Positions 8,648 through 18,405 are shown, counted from the stretch's first letter. The stretch is 64,000 bases of DNA from Thalassotalea profundi (GCF_014653195.1 NZ_BNAH01000006.1:124001-188000), one strand, 5' to 3'. The notes: generated by a model not told the origin, from the sequence alone. Translations and numbers: made by a program.

Positions 8648-10840
8648 TTGAACACGTTAATGTCTTTATCAAATACCCTTAAATTAATTTTTCCGATGTC
8701 ATTATTATCGCTTAGCATTAATACTGCCTTTGCAGAGAATGCAGAAACCACAAAAGACAAGGAAACGACCGAAGTCATCGAGGTTGTTGGTCAAGCATCG
8801 CAAGTAGACCTTACTAAGCGTTTTGCTGGCGGCCAAGTTGCTCGTGGTGGGCGTGTCGGTATTTTCGGTAATATTGATTTCTTAGATACGCCTTTTTCAG
8901 GTACCGCCTATACCTCGAATTTAATTAGTGAACAACAAGCTCAAAATATTGGCGATATACTACAAAATGATCCTACTGTTAGAGTTACTAAAGGTTTTGG
9001 TAATTTCCAAGAAGTTTACATGTTACGTGGCTTTCCTGTTTTTTCTGACGATATAACACTTAATGGTGCTTTCGGTATATTACCCCGTCAATTTATCGCA
9101 GCTGAACTATTGGAGCGCGTTGAAGTTTTACGTGGTGCCAACTCGTTTGTTAATGGCGCAGCTCCAGGCGGAAGTGGTGTTGGCGGTTCAATAAACTTAG
9201 TGCCTAAACGCGCACCTATCGGTGGTATAAAAAACGCCACTATTGGTTATGATGCTAGCAACCAACTTTCTGGTGCTGTAGATGTTGGTACTCGCTTTGG
9301 TGACGCTAATGAATGGGGCATACGCGTTAATGGCGTATTAAGAGATGGTGAAGGTGCTATTACCGATCAAAAACAAAACCTAAGTGTGCTGTCTTTAGGG
9401 ATTGACTATGCCAGTGACAATGCCAGATTTTCAGCGGATATTGGTTATCAAGACAATCATATTGATGCTCCTCGCCCACAAGTTACCCCTCTTGGTGATG
9501 TTCCTGAAGCGCCTGATGCAGATACAAATTTCGCCCAACGTTGGACGTTTTCAGATGAGCAACAGTTATTTGGTGTAGTTCGTGGTGAATATGACCTCGA
9601 CAACAATTCAAGTGTTTGGCTAGGTGCTGGCTTTAGAAGTGGCGATGAAAACAATGATTTAGCAAACCCTAAAGTAAATGCTGATGGTAGCGGTACTGCT
9701 ATTCATTTTGCCAATGTACGAGATGACTCGGTTTATTCAATAGATGGTGGTGTTAAAACAGAATTTACCTTGGCAGGGATCCCTAACCGTCTTGTACTTT
9801 CTGGCGCAATCGTTGATTCCGAATCTAAAAATGCGTTTGCATTTGCTGATTTTGGCGGTTTTGCTGTAGACATATACAACCCAGTACAAATAACGCCACC
9901 GGTTACTGATGTATTTCTTGGTGGCGATATGGAAAACCCAACGGTTACTGAAAAAGTGAATAACAAAAGTATCGCTATTGCTAACACCATGTCGTTTGTC
10001 GATGAAACGGTATTAGCCACGGTAGGCTTAAGACACCAATCGATTAAAACACAATCCTTTGATGCCACAAGTGGTGTACAAACAGGCATTTATGATGACA
10101 GTAAAGTCACACCCGTTTTTGCCTTATTATATAAGGTGTCAGAGCAATTTTCTGTTTACGGTAATTATGCTGAAAGCCTTCAACCTGGAGCTACTGCGCC
10201 TAATGTAAGTAACGGTTTACCCGTTAGTAATGCGGGCGAAGTGCTTGAACCATTTACCGGAGAACAAGTAGAGCTTGGTTTAAAATACGATGGTGGAAAA
10301 ATAGGCGCAACTGCTAATATTTTCTCTCTTAATCGTCCTAATGCTGTCATTACTAATCAAGTATTTTCGGCATCAGGTGAACAACAAAGTACCGGCATGG
10401 AAATAACAGTATTTGGTGAACCTATAGAAGGCTTACGAATTATCGGTGGTGGTACTTATGTTGATGCTGAGTTAGCAAAAACTCAAGGCAATGCAGATGA
10501 AGGCAATACGCCTATTGGTATTCCTGAATTGCAGACCAATATCAATATCGAGTGGGATATCGCTAGTTTACCCGGCTTAACCTTAGACAGTCGAGTCATT
10601 TACACCAGTGAGCAATATATTGACACTGCCAATACTAAAGAATTAGATAGCTGGACACGATTAGATATTGGTGCACGATATGCATTCGATATTGGTGATA
10701 CCTCGTTAAATGTGAAGGCACGTATTAACAACCTAACCGATAATAACTATTGGTCTTCAACTGGTGGTTATCCAGGTGCTAATTATTTAATTTTAAGTGA
10801 ACCGCGTTCTGTGGCAATATCTGTCTCTTTCGACTTCTAG
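8648..10840 (+). CDS. TonB-dependent siderophore receptor
   Basis: This 730-residue outer-membrane receptor imports ferric siderophores using TonB energy. It has a signal peptide ending near INTAFA, a TonB-box-like TEVIEVVG, a plug domain (DILQNDPTVRVTKGF, ERVEVLRGANSFVNG) and a 22-strand barrel ending in phenylalanine (VSFDF). The start is TTG 8648: AGGA lies 6 bases before it, whereas the next ATG (8660) is 18 bases away from that site. A Fur box is just upstream, and PepSY genes follow in what looks like one operon. Confidence 0.9.
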   Translation: MNTLMSLSNTLKLIFPMSLLSLSINTAFAENAETTKDKETTEVIEVVGQASQVDLTKRFAGGQVARGGRVGIFGNIDFLDTPFSGTAYTSNLISEQQAQNIGDILQNDPTVRVTKGFGNFQEVYMLRGFPVFSDDITLNGAFGILPRQFIAAELLERVEVLRGANSFVNGAAPGGSGVGGSINLVPKRAPIGGIKNATIGYDASNQLSGAVDVGTRFGDANEWGIRVNGVLRDGEGAITDQKQNLSVLSLGIDYASDNARFSADIGYQDNHIDAPRPQVTPLGDVPEAPDADTNFAQRWTFSDEQQLFGVVRGEYDLDNNSSVWLGAGFRSGDENNDLANPKVNADGSGTAIHFANVRDDSVYSIDGGVKTEFTLAGIPNRLVLSGAIVDSESKNAFAFADFGGFAVDIYNPVQITPPVTDVFLGGDMENPTVTEKVNNKSIAIANTMSFVDETVLATVGLRHQSIKTQSFDATSGVQTGIYDDSKVTPVFALLYKVSEQFSVYGNYAESLQPGATAPNVSNGLPVSNAGEVLEPFTGEQVELGLKYDGGKIGATANIFSLNRPNAVITNQVFSASGEQQSTGMEITVFGEPIEGLRIIGGGTYVDAELAKTQGNADEGNTPIGIPELQTNINIEWDIASLPGLTLDSRVIYTSEQYIDTANTKELDSWTRLDIGARYAFDIGDTSLNVKARINNLTDNNYWSSTGGYPGANYLILSEPRSVAISVSFDF

Positions 10841-10865
10841 TTGATTCAGAACAGGATTAATTTAA

Positions 10866-12008
10866 ATGCGCGCATCAACAGTAAAAGTATGGGAGCTTAT
10901 CCATAAATGGACTAGCTTAATTTGTACCGCTTTTTTGCTGATGCTATGCATAACTGGTCTACCACTGATATTTCATGATGAAATAGACGATGCCCTTAAT
11001 CCTGATGTTTGGCAGCCAAAATCCCCTGATGCAACGCCACTTACACTCGACGAAATATTAACTATAGCCCTTAATAATCGCGAAGGTGAACAAGCTATTT
11101 ATATGAGCTTCGACATCGTCCGCCCTGTTGTGAATGTGACAAGTGGCCCAACAGCAGACGCACCGGGCACTAAAATGCACTTTGCTTCCTATGATCTCAC
11201 CAGTGGCGACTTAGTGCCGCCGGCAGATGTAGGCGAATCGGTAATGGAGTTCATTCTACAATTACACACCGATATGTTTTTAGAATTACCCGGCATGTTA
11301 TTTTTGGGGGCTATGGGCATATTATTTATCTTATCAACGATAAGTGGCGTGGTTATTTATCGTCAATATATGCGTAAACTTCGTTTTGGCACAGTCCGCA
11401 AGCAAAAATCAACACGTCATAAATGGCTCGACTATCACAACCTACTTGGTATCGTCACTATCGCTTGGGTATTGGTTGTCGGCTTAACTGGGGTTATTAA
11501 TACGCTTGAAAAACCAATTCTAGATACATGGCGAGATAACAATTTAAAACAGCTATTGTCTGAACATCAAGGGGGAACTATTGCTCAACCAGTTGCCTCT
11601 CTAAGTGAAGCAGTCAAGCAAGCCAAATTAGCGGCACCTGATATGACCTTACAATTTGTGGCTTTCCCGGGCAGCAACTTTTCAAGTAATCAACATTACG
11701 CCATATTCTTACATGGCAATACGCCATTAACGAAAGAGCTTATTACGCCAGTATTAGTTGACGCAGTAAGCGGAGAAGTTATCGGGTTAAGTGAAATGCC
11801 TTGGTACGCTAAAGCATTATCTTTATCAAGACCATTACATTTTGGCGATTACGGCGGACTATTCCTTAAAATATTGTGGGCAATACTTGATGTGCTAACC
11901 ATTATTATTTTAGGCAGCGGGCTTTATTTATGGGTTCAAAAAAATAAAAAACTGAATAGAAATACACCAACAAAGAATATCGCTAATGGAGTCACTCAAA
12001 ATGGCTAA
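10866..12008 (+). CDS. PepSY-associated TM helix protein (PiuB-like)
   Basis: This 380-residue inner-membrane protein has WELIHKWTSLICTAFLLMLCITGLP at its N-terminus, matching the HxW-type first helix of PepSY_TM proteins, then a periplasmic PepSY loop, two central helices (residues ~140-165 and ~190-212) and a C-terminal helix (~340-362). Relatives next to siderophore receptors are thought to reduce ferric siderophores or assist iron release; that role is inference here. It begins 25 bases after the receptor stop and is likely co-transcribed and Fur-controlled. Confidence 0.85.
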   Translation: MRASTVKVWELIHKWTSLICTAFLLMLCITGLPLIFHDEIDDALNPDVWQPKSPDATPLTLDEILTIALNNREGEQAIYMSFDIVRPVVNVTSGPTADAPGTKMHFASYDLTSGDLVPPADVGESVMEFILQLHTDMFLELPGMLFLGAMGILFILSTISGVVIYRQYMRKLRFGTVRKQKSTRHKWLDYHNLLGIVTIAWVLVVGLTGVINTLEKPILDTWRDNNLKQLLSEHQGGTIAQPVASLSEAVKQAKLAAPDMTLQFVAFPGSNFSSNQHYAIFLHGNTPLTKELITPVLVDAVSGEVIGLSEMPWYAKALSLSRPLHFGDYGGLFLKILWAILDVLTIIILGSGLYLWVQKNKKLNRNTPTKNIANGVTQNG

Positions 12009-12180
12009 GCAACTTTCACTTTGGCAGATATTTAAGTGGCCAATTTTCATGTTTATACTTTCACTGACCGGTATCATCACCGCTTTATTAGTTGACGGCT
12101 TAATCGATATATTCGCAAGTTTAACGCTTGCTTCTACTCTCATCGTTACCGCTTGGTATGCATTAAAACAAAAAAGATAG
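12001..12180 (+). CDS. Small two-helix membrane protein in the siderophore operon
   Basis: This 59-residue protein (MAKQLSLWQIFKWP onward) has two hydrophobic helices separated by a short acidic turn (VDGLID) and a basic end (KQKR). I prefer ATG 12001, which overlaps the PepSY gene stop by 8 bases (ATGGCTAA), over 11986. Similar short proteins travel with PepSY iron genes, so it may be an accessory subunit. I know no assigned function. Confidence 0.7.
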   Translation: MAKQLSLWQIFKWPIFMFILSLTGIITALLVDGLIDIFASLTLASTLIVTAWYALKQKR

Positions 12181-12344
12181 CACAAATAGTACCGCGGTTA
12201 GCTTATTCCCATCATTCTTAAAAAAATAAATAGACTCTTTCTTGACAGTTTCTCGTGTTGACGTGATAAGATCTCGCGCGCATTTTTACCATTCTAGGTA
12301 AATAATGAAAAACCCAAAAAGCTGATAACACTGCAACTTCTTTC

Positions 12345-12500
12345 AGTGTTGTTTAATATAGTTCGTTCAAGGGAAGAAGATTAGAATTCTTCACTGCCCC
12401 CGCAACGGTGATCATAGCAACAATTGTTAAGTGAATAACTTAAATAATATTGAGCTATGTAAGTCCGAGTACTTGAACTTTCTTAATCCACTGCGTCAAT
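12345..12500 (+). promoter_or_regulatory. Cobalamin (B12) riboswitch upstream of btuB
   Basis: CAAGGGAAGAAG, then TTCACTGCCCCCGCAACGG (12390-12408), is the conserved core of the cobalamin riboswitch. The B12-box region is recognisable but diverged (AAGTCCGAGTACTTG near 12460). A perfect ACTGCGT/ACGCAGT hairpin at 12489-12506 and the pyrimidine-rich stretch before the ribosome site may form the expression platform. A possible promoter is TTGACA at 12242-12247 with GATAAG at 12265-12270. Bound adenosylcobalamin would turn btuB down. Confidence 0.88.
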
Positions 12501-12544
12501 ACGCAGTAATCACTATGGTGCGGAGGGCATCATTAAGAGGTCAT

Positions 12545-14413
12545 ATGAAATTCAAACAAAAAAACACACTAACGAAATCGTTACTATCATTGGCGATCAC
12601 GGCAACATTTGCTACATCTTTTATGGCAACTGCGAATGAAAAAGACGAAGAATCTGTTGAAGTATATACAGTAACCGCTAACCGTTCTTCGATGAGTATT
12701 GGCGATGCTCTAGCTAACCAAATTGTTATTACTCGCGCCGATATTGAAATAATGAACCCAACATCAGTATTAGATATATTCACCACAGTAACCAGTGTTG
12801 ATGTAGCTTCCAATGGTGGGCGAGGTCAAAGTTCTTCAATTTTTATGCGTGGTACTAATTCAGATCACGTTTTAGTATTAATTGACGGTATTCGTATCAG
12901 CTCTGCCACATCTGGCGGCGCAAGCTTAAATACCTTATCTCCTGAAATGATCGAACGCATTGAGATAGTTCAAGGTCCTCGTGCAGCATTATGGGGCTCA
13001 GATGCCATTGGTGGTGTTATACAAATTTTTACCCGTCAATTTGAAGCAGGCGAATTTTTTGCTGGAGCAAGTTTTGGTAGTGACAGTTATCAAAAATACA
13101 AAGCGGGTGCTGGAATTAGCCATGGTGACGGGCACAGCAGTATTTCAATCAGTAAAGAAACCAGTGACGGCTTTGATGTTCAAGAAGGCAGTGAAACTGA
13201 TGACGACGGTTACGACTTTACCTCTGTAGCTATTCGCGGCCAACAAAAAATCTCCAAAGATTTAACTTTTGACTGGTTGCTTTCTAGCGATCAAGGTGAC
13301 AATGAATACGATGGCTATTACAACGGTTCAGATATTAGAAACCATGTATGGTTAGTACGCGCAAACTATCAAAGTGTTTTGAATGGTGTTAAGAACTTTA
13401 CCACCTTTTCTGTAGGCCAAAACAGAGATAGTGCCGACAGTTTAAGTGATGGTATTTGGCAAAGTACCTTTGAAACGCGTCGTATGCAGTATTCACTTAC
13501 CAACAACATGCAGTTTTCTGATGAACTACAAATTAATGTAGGTGTTGATCACTATCAAGATGATGTGTCAAAAGGTACAACAACCTACGATATTCAAAAA
13601 AGAGACACCACCGGTGTTTTCGCGCATACACTTTATACCGATAACGCTTGGACTTACGAAGCAACCATTAGACACGATGATGTTGAAAACATCGACGCTG
13701 AAAATACCTATAATTTAGGCCTAGGTTATCAGCTTGATGCTGATAGTCGCTTAGTGGCTAATTATGGTACCGGCTTTAAAGTGCCTAACTTTAATAGTCT
13801 TTATTATCCTGGCTATGGTACCCCTACGTTAAAAGCTGAATACTCAAATACGTTTGAAGTGTTTTATGAAACAACATTCAACAATATTGACGCGAGTATT
13901 AATTTTTATAATTCTAAAATTGACGACCTTATCGGCAGAAAAGAAGGTAAAGCGGCGAGTTTTGCCAAAGTAGAAATAAAAGGGGTTGAACTAGCGGCAA
14001 ACTATCAAGGTTTGGGTGGTACACATGATATGAACGTGTCTTATACCGACACTGAAGATCAATCAAGTACATACCAAAGTGGCGATAGAATGGGTGAATT
14101 AACCTATGCACAACTTATTCGACGCGCTAAGGAAAAGTTTAATTATAAATTTACCACCTCAGCTGCTGGTGCAGATTTATATCTTCAATACCAATTTGTA
14201 GGCGCGAGAACAGACAGTGTTTATGGGGTAGAAGGGCCGGTTCATTTACCTGCTTTTCAATTGGTTAATTTAGGCTTGAACTACGAAGTAACAAGTAACT
14301 TAAGTGTTACCTCACGTGTTACCAACTTGTTCGATAAAGATTACCAAACAGCCAAAGGCTATAACACTCAAGAACGTGCTTTTTATATTGGCCTTAATTA
14401 CCAAAACTTTTAA
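12545..14413 (+). CDS. btuB: TonB-dependent vitamin B12 receptor
   Basis: BtuB imports corrinoids across the outer membrane. The 622-residue form starts at ATG 12545 (MKFKQKNTLTKSLL, a signal peptide ending near MATANE), with AAGAGG 4 bases upstream; the longer frame from 12431 lies inside the riboswitch. A TonB box (VEVYTVTAN), plug motifs (SSSIFMRGTNSDHVLVLIDG, ERIEIVQGPRAALWGSDA) and a barrel ending in NYQNF match BtuB. The riboswitch directly in front supports B12 rather than another substrate. Confidence 0.93.
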   Translation: MKFKQKNTLTKSLLSLAITATFATSFMATANEKDEESVEVYTVTANRSSMSIGDALANQIVITRADIEIMNPTSVLDIFTTVTSVDVASNGGRGQSSSIFMRGTNSDHVLVLIDGIRISSATSGGASLNTLSPEMIERIEIVQGPRAALWGSDAIGGVIQIFTRQFEAGEFFAGASFGSDSYQKYKAGAGISHGDGHSSISISKETSDGFDVQEGSETDDDGYDFTSVAIRGQQKISKDLTFDWLLSSDQGDNEYDGYYNGSDIRNHVWLVRANYQSVLNGVKNFTTFSVGQNRDSADSLSDGIWQSTFETRRMQYSLTNNMQFSDELQINVGVDHYQDDVSKGTTTYDIQKRDTTGVFAHTLYTDNAWTYEATIRHDDVENIDAENTYNLGLGYQLDADSRLVANYGTGFKVPNFNSLYYPGYGTPTLKAEYSNTFEVFYETTFNNIDASINFYNSKIDDLIGRKEGKAASFAKVEIKGVELAANYQGLGGTHDMNVSYTDTEDQSSTYQSGDRMGELTYAQLIRRAKEKFNYKFTTSAAGADLYLQYQFVGARTDSVYGVEGPVHLPAFQLVNLGLNYEVTSNLSVTSRVTNLFDKDYQTAKGYNTQERAFYIGLNYQNF

Positions 14414-14440
14414 TTAAGTTTAGGTATGTATGATTATTTG

Positions 14441-14480
14441 ATAAGCAAAAAAGCGTGATGCTTTTTTGCTTATTTTTTTA
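14441..14480. terminator. Bidirectional terminator between btuB and cobD
   Basis: ATAAGCAAAAAAGC and GCTTTTTTGCTTAT form a 14-bp perfect stem with a 5-base loop, followed by a run of seven Ts on the plus strand. It overlaps the cobD stop codon and serves the converging btuB and cobD transcripts. Confidence 0.85.
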
Positions 14481-15513
14481 ACTGAATTTTAGCCTGTAAT
14501 AATGCATCGACTAAACGAGGAAAATTAGCCTTAGTGGTAATACCAAACCTTAAGCTCGTCTGTTCATCAGTTAACCGAACATAAATGCCTAATTTACATA
14601 AAAGCTCATGTAGTAACTTGGCAATCACTAATTGATTAAAGCTCAGAGTAATAAATAAGTTAGTGCTAACCACCTCGGCAATAATTTCTGATCCTAAAAC
14701 GTCCCTAAGCAATGCTTCTTGTTGCAAACGTAACTGATGTAAATTTTCACGTTGTTGTTGTTGCCAAATCTTATCTTTTAATGCAAGTTCGGCTATATAT
14801 TGTGCAGGCCCGTTCACTTGCCACGGGCCTAAATGCTCAGAAAAAGCACGTTGCCAATAGTCACTTGTAATTAAAAAACCAATACGAATTCCGGCTAAAC
14901 CGAAAAATTTTCCAAATGAACGTAGCACCAAGGTATGGTGATCCGTATTATTCACAAAAGACGTAATGGATTGGTCTGGCTCTATAACATCCATAAACGC
15001 TTCATCAACAACCATTAAGCCATTAATCTCTTTTATTGTCTTTTGGTATTGACAGATTTCAGTTTGTGTAAAGAGCTTTCCTGTTGGGTTATTTGGATTA
15101 ATCACCACCAATACACAGTGCTCGCTTAAGTCGGTTTTAGCGGGTAATTCATCATGATAATAACAAATATTATAACCTGCACTCGCCCACGCATGTTCAT
15201 GCTCTTTATAACCTTTAGCAGGTAAATACACCTTATTTGATTGTTGATTATATTGCCGCCAAAGATTTGGGAGTGCTTTTATTATTGACTGACTACCATT
15301 AGTAACCAATATATTTTGACACTGATAATAATCCCTAGCCGCTAGATTTAAGTGAGGGGCAAGTTGCGGTAATTGTTGCCAATAATGCAGTGGCACTGCT
15401 GGAATAGGATAACTTAATGGCGCAATTCCCGTTGATAAATCAAGCCACTCATCAACCGGTACTTGATAACGAGTCGCCATCTGCTGTAATTGTCCGCCAT
15501 GAAGAAGTGCCAT
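14470..15513 (-). CDS. cobD: L-threonine-O-3-phosphate decarboxylase
   Basis: CobD (called CobC in Pseudomonas) makes (R)-1-aminopropan-2-ol phosphate, the linker of the cobalamin nucleotide loop. It is a 347-residue fold-type I aminotransferase-like PLP enzyme beginning MALLHGGQLQ, with NPNNPTG at 139-145, D170 in MVVDEAF, and the PLP lysine K202 in RSFGKFFGLAGIRIGF. It is the last gene of a minus-strand cobC-cbiB-cobD operon, 28 bases after cbiB. Confidence 0.93.
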   Translation of the reverse strand: MALLHGGQLQQMATRYQVPVDEWLDLSTGIAPLSYPIPAVPLHYWQQLPQLAPHLNLAARDYYQCQNILVTNGSQSIIKALPNLWRQYNQQSNKVYLPAKGYKEHEHAWASAGYNICYYHDELPAKTDLSEHCVLVVINPNNPTGKLFTQTEICQYQKTIKEINGLMVVDEAFMDVIEPDQSITSFVNNTDHHTLVLRSFGKFFGLAGIRIGFLITSDYWQRAFSEHLGPWQVNGPAQYIAELALKDKIWQQQQRENLHQLRLQQEALLRDVLGSEIIAEVVSTNLFITLSFNQLVIAKLLHELLCKLGIYVRLTDEQTSLRFGITTKANFPRLVDALLQAKIQLKK

Positions 15514-15541
15514 AAAACCCCGTATTGATTAATCCGAACGG

Positions 15542-16573
15542 TTAACGTCCAGTGAGTAAGCTCATGTTAAAAAAGTATATTTGAGAACAAAAAACAAACA
15601 ACAATAGTAGTGCTGTGGCACGTTGTACCAATGTGATGCTTCGTGGAATATCATCAATAGCGATAGCTTTGCCATTGCCCAAGGTCACTGACTTTACAAG
15701 CGCACCATGATAGTTTGCTAAGCCACCTAAACGAATATTCATCACTGTAGCGCCCGCGGCCATAACCCAACCGCCGTTATGACTTTTATATTGATTACCT
15801 TGCAGGTAAGCGTTTTTGATACTCTCGATAACATTCCCTTGAAGGGCATAAAGTAAGGAACAGCATTTACCAGTAAAAAATCCTAATAAATCATCGAATC
15901 GCGCACTGACATAACCGAACGAGTAGAAACGTGAATTTTTATAGCCCCACATGGCATCTAACGTATTGGCGAGTCTATGTAATATCACCAAAGAAGCGCC
16001 ACCTATTAGATAATAAATAATTGAAGCAATAACCGAGTCATGACCGTTTTCTAACATAGACTCTACCGTTGCGCGTGACATTTCATCAGGGCTTAGCGAT
16101 TGCGTATCACGACTCACTAAATAACCGGTAAAATGTCGTGCCGTTTCAACATCACCTGACTTTAGTGGTGCATATACTTGCATAGCATGCGCTTTAAGAC
16201 TGTTAAGCCCAATAGCTAAATATAAAATGACACTATCGACTAGCACTTGCCAGTACCAAGCTAAGTCGTTAAATAAAAAGAAGTAAATTATGGGGAGCGG
16301 CAAAACGAGCAATGTCCAAGCTACCCCCCCTAAAATGGCACTTTTAATAGAAAAGCTATCGGGTAAGATAGTTGATGTTTTAGCATCATATTCAGGATTT
16401 AATCGCTTTTCAAGCCAACCACAAAGCCAACCGAACCCCACTAAATAATGATATTTTTTCGCTTCCCCTAAAACATTATCTAGCAGTATCGCGAATAAAA
16501 GGGTAAGTGTTAAAGCAAAATAAGGTATCGCAGTAAACCATGTAGCTGTATCCATACTTTCCATTACACTCAT
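15542..16573 (-). CDS. cbiB: Adenosylcobinamide-phosphate synthase
   Basis: CbiB joins adenosylcobyric acid to aminopropanol phosphate, the product of neighbouring CobD. The 343-residue inner-membrane protein has about 4-5 helices, an N-terminal LLDNVLGEAKKYHYLVGFGW that matches the family DxxxGxPxxxHPV region in degenerate form, and the conserved GGWVMAAGA and SRDTQSLSPDEMSRATVES stretches. It begins 2 bases after the cobC stop. Conserved positions near the N-terminus look diverged, so it may belong to the gammaproteobacterial subgroup. Confidence 0.88.
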   Translation of the reverse strand: MSVMESMDTATWFTAIPYFALTLTLLFAILLDNVLGEAKKYHYLVGFGWLCGWLEKRLNPEYDAKTSTILPDSFSIKSAILGGVAWTLLVLPLPIIYFFLFNDLAWYWQVLVDSVILYLAIGLNSLKAHAMQVYAPLKSGDVETARHFTGYLVSRDTQSLSPDEMSRATVESMLENGHDSVIASIIYYLIGGASLVILHRLANTLDAMWGYKNSRFYSFGYVSARFDDLLGFFTGKCCSLLYALQGNVIESIKNAYLQGNQYKSHNGGWVMAAGATVMNIRLGGLANYHGALVKSVTLGNGKAIAIDDIPRSITLVQRATALLLLFVFCSQIYFFNMSLLTGR

Positions 16574-16575
16574 TT

Positions 16576-17157
16576 TTATAATACAGCTTGAAATTCGGCT
16601 TTTTTATGTTGATACCGTAGCTTAAAAACACTGCCATTGCCAAACAACTGATAGGCGTTTTCTGTGTGTTGTTGACCGAGTGATAATAAAAAGCAACGTA
16701 AGGCTTCGCCATGAAAAATCACTAACACACGCTTGTTTATTGCATTATGTGCAATAGTTTCCAGTGCTTGGTAAATACGTTTGCCACATGCTTGGGCACT
16801 TTCACCGCCAGCAGGAGCAATATCCGTAAATTGTTGTAATACTTCGCTATAGATAGCATTCGAAGAGAGTGCCTCTACAGACTTTCCTTGCCACTGGCCT
16901 AAATCTCGTTCACTTAAATTTACCTCTATTTCCGTTTCCACATTCAATTCTTGTTGGCAAATTTTAGCTGTGGCAACGGCTCTGCCAAGTGGAGATGAAA
17001 TAATACAATCAATGTCATTTTCACTTAAAGTCACCCCAAGTTGAAGTGATTGCTGCTCACCTAGTTCGGTTAACTTACTGTCAAGTTGCCCTTGAAATCG
17101 ATGTAACTTATTCCACTGTGTTTCACCATGACGAGCTAAATATAAAGTTGTTTGCAT
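16576..17157 (-). CDS. cobC: Alpha-ribazole phosphatase
   Basis: This 193-residue histidine phosphatase removes the 5'-phosphate late in assembly of the B12 lower ligand. The catalytic histidine lies in LARHGETQWN (residues 8-17), with SSPLGRAVATA and the second histidine in VIFHGEALRCF. In general this fold also covers phosphoglycerate mutase-like enzymes; the position as first gene of cobC-cbiB-cobD argues for CobC. The divergent region 17158-17340 should hold its promoter. Confidence 0.88.
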   Translation of the reverse strand: MQTTLYLARHGETQWNKLHRFQGQLDSKLTELGEQQSLQLGVTLSENDIDCIISSPLGRAVATAKICQQELNVETEIEVNLSERDLGQWQGKSVEALSSNAIYSEVLQQFTDIAPAGGESAQACGKRIYQALETIAHNAINKRVLVIFHGEALRCFLLSLGQQHTENAYQLFGNGSVFKLRYQHKKAEFQAVL

Positions 17158-17344
17158 TAAAGAAAATTACTCATTGCACTAAACAGGCCGATTACATAAG
17201 GTGTCGAAGAATAACCAAATCAATACATAGGTTCAATTGTTAATATTGAGTTTTAATTCTTACCTCAATCTTTAGCCCTGTAACTTGCTGACCTTTCTCA
17301 GTTGTAACTTATTTCCACTTGGCGTACTATTAGCGCAGATTTAG

Positions 17345-17548
17345 GTGTCTTCAATATTTACAATAACTTAAGCTTGTTAATATTGAAGATGAAACGTGAA
17401 ACTGGTGAAATGCCAGTACTGCCCCCGCAACGGTAACTGTGAGCAGCAACGAAAACCACTGTGTTTAAACTAATCTCTTATTTAGGTATTAGTCACAACA
17501 TGGGAAGGTGTTGCAAATGCGATGAACAGAAGTCCGGAGACCGGCCTA
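17345..17548 (+). promoter_or_regulatory. Cobalamin (B12) riboswitch upstream of the BtuM-like gene
   Basis: All core elements are present in order: GTGAAACTGGTGAAATGCCAG, TACTGCCCCCGCAACGGTAA (17417-17436), CCACTG (17456-17461), GGGAAGGTGTTGC (17502-17514), GATGA and the B12 box AAGTCCGGAGACCGGCC (17530-17546). It is a textbook class-I cobalamin riboswitch. The leader from 17549 to 17774 carries the expression platform and no convincing gene. Confidence 0.95.
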
Positions 17549-17774
17549 AATTAATATTCTTTGGCATAAATCCGAAAGATATTACTCGACAACTGCGGTG
17601 GGCGGTGATTCAGAGACTAGTAAATTTGCTTGGTTTTATTAACATTCACGTTACAGTAAGCGCAAACTCAGTTGTTTCAATTGATAAACCCGTTACTAAT
17701 AGCTAACTAATTTACTCGCTTTGATTTCCAACACCGTTAATTTATTTAATGGACTTAATACGAGATCAACAGCG

Positions 17775-18392
17775 ATGAAATCTGCAACTAAACAACCAAC
17801 AACGCCCACCTCACCACAGAGCCTACTTGTTAGCGTATTTCTATTATTAGCCTTTTTAATGATAGCCACCCGCGGGCATCATTTTTCAACATTCAGCCAA
17901 TTACCCAGTGCCTCAACCGCCGTATTTTTCATTGCTGGCATGTATTTACGCAACCTTAAAAGCTTCTGGTTTTTCTATATTTTATCAATCGCCATTGATT
18001 TAACGTCATCTTATATTCGAGGAGAGTTCGGTAGCTGCTTGACCGTTTCATACCCTGCATTAGCTTTTAGTTATGCGGTCATGTTTGCGGCAGGTTACTA
18101 TGCTCGTGTCGATTGGGCAAAACAGTCAACGTTATTTAACATTGCTAAAGTTTCATTCGCTTTAGTGATTGCCAGTTCGCTTGCATTTTTCATCTCGAAT
18201 GGTAGCTATTATGCATTTTCTGGCAATTTTCCTGAATTATCATGGGCTGAATACACAACTCGTGTTGCTAAGTATTACTTCCGTTCTTTCTCTAACCCTA
18301 TTTTTTATGTAGTAACAGCCATCGTAATTGATTGGACGATAAGTAAATTTTTAAATACCAATGTAACAGCAACTACTCAGTCAGAACAGTAA
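17775..18392 (+). CDS. btuM: BtuM-like cobalamin transporter (single-cysteine membrane protein)
   Basis: This 205-residue integral membrane protein has about six hydrophobic segments. It directly follows a B12 riboswitch and precedes cobB and cobO. Its only cysteine, Cys88, lies in the loop motif RGEFGSCLTVSYP after helix 3. BtuM proteins are ECF S-component-like B12 transporters of about this size that bind cobalamin through one invariant loop cysteine (Cys80 in the Thiobacillus protein), with nearby histidine, aspartate and tyrosine; H36, D75 and Y93 are candidates here. I chose ATG 17775 over the TTG at 17721. Substrate is inferred from context and motif. Confidence 0.72.
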   Translation: MKSATKQPTTPTSPQSLLVSVFLLLAFLMIATRGHHFSTFSQLPSASTAVFFIAGMYLRNLKSFWFFYILSIAIDLTSSYIRGEFGSCLTVSYPALAFSYAVMFAAGYYARVDWAKQSTLFNIAKVSFALVIASSLAFFISNGSYYAFSGNFPELSWAEYTTRVAKYYFRSFSNPIFYVVTAIVIDWTISKFLNTNVTATTQSEQ

Positions 18393-18405
18393 GGAAAACA
18401 AGATA

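Noticed and set aside
12431..12544. N-terminal extension of btuB
   Set aside because: It sits in the riboswitch, has no ribosome site, and ATG 12545 opens a signal peptide with AAGAGG upstream.
17461..17706. An 81-codon open frame on the plus strand
   Set aside because: It lies inside the B12 riboswitch and its leader and contains the CCACTG and B12-box elements; its residues look random.
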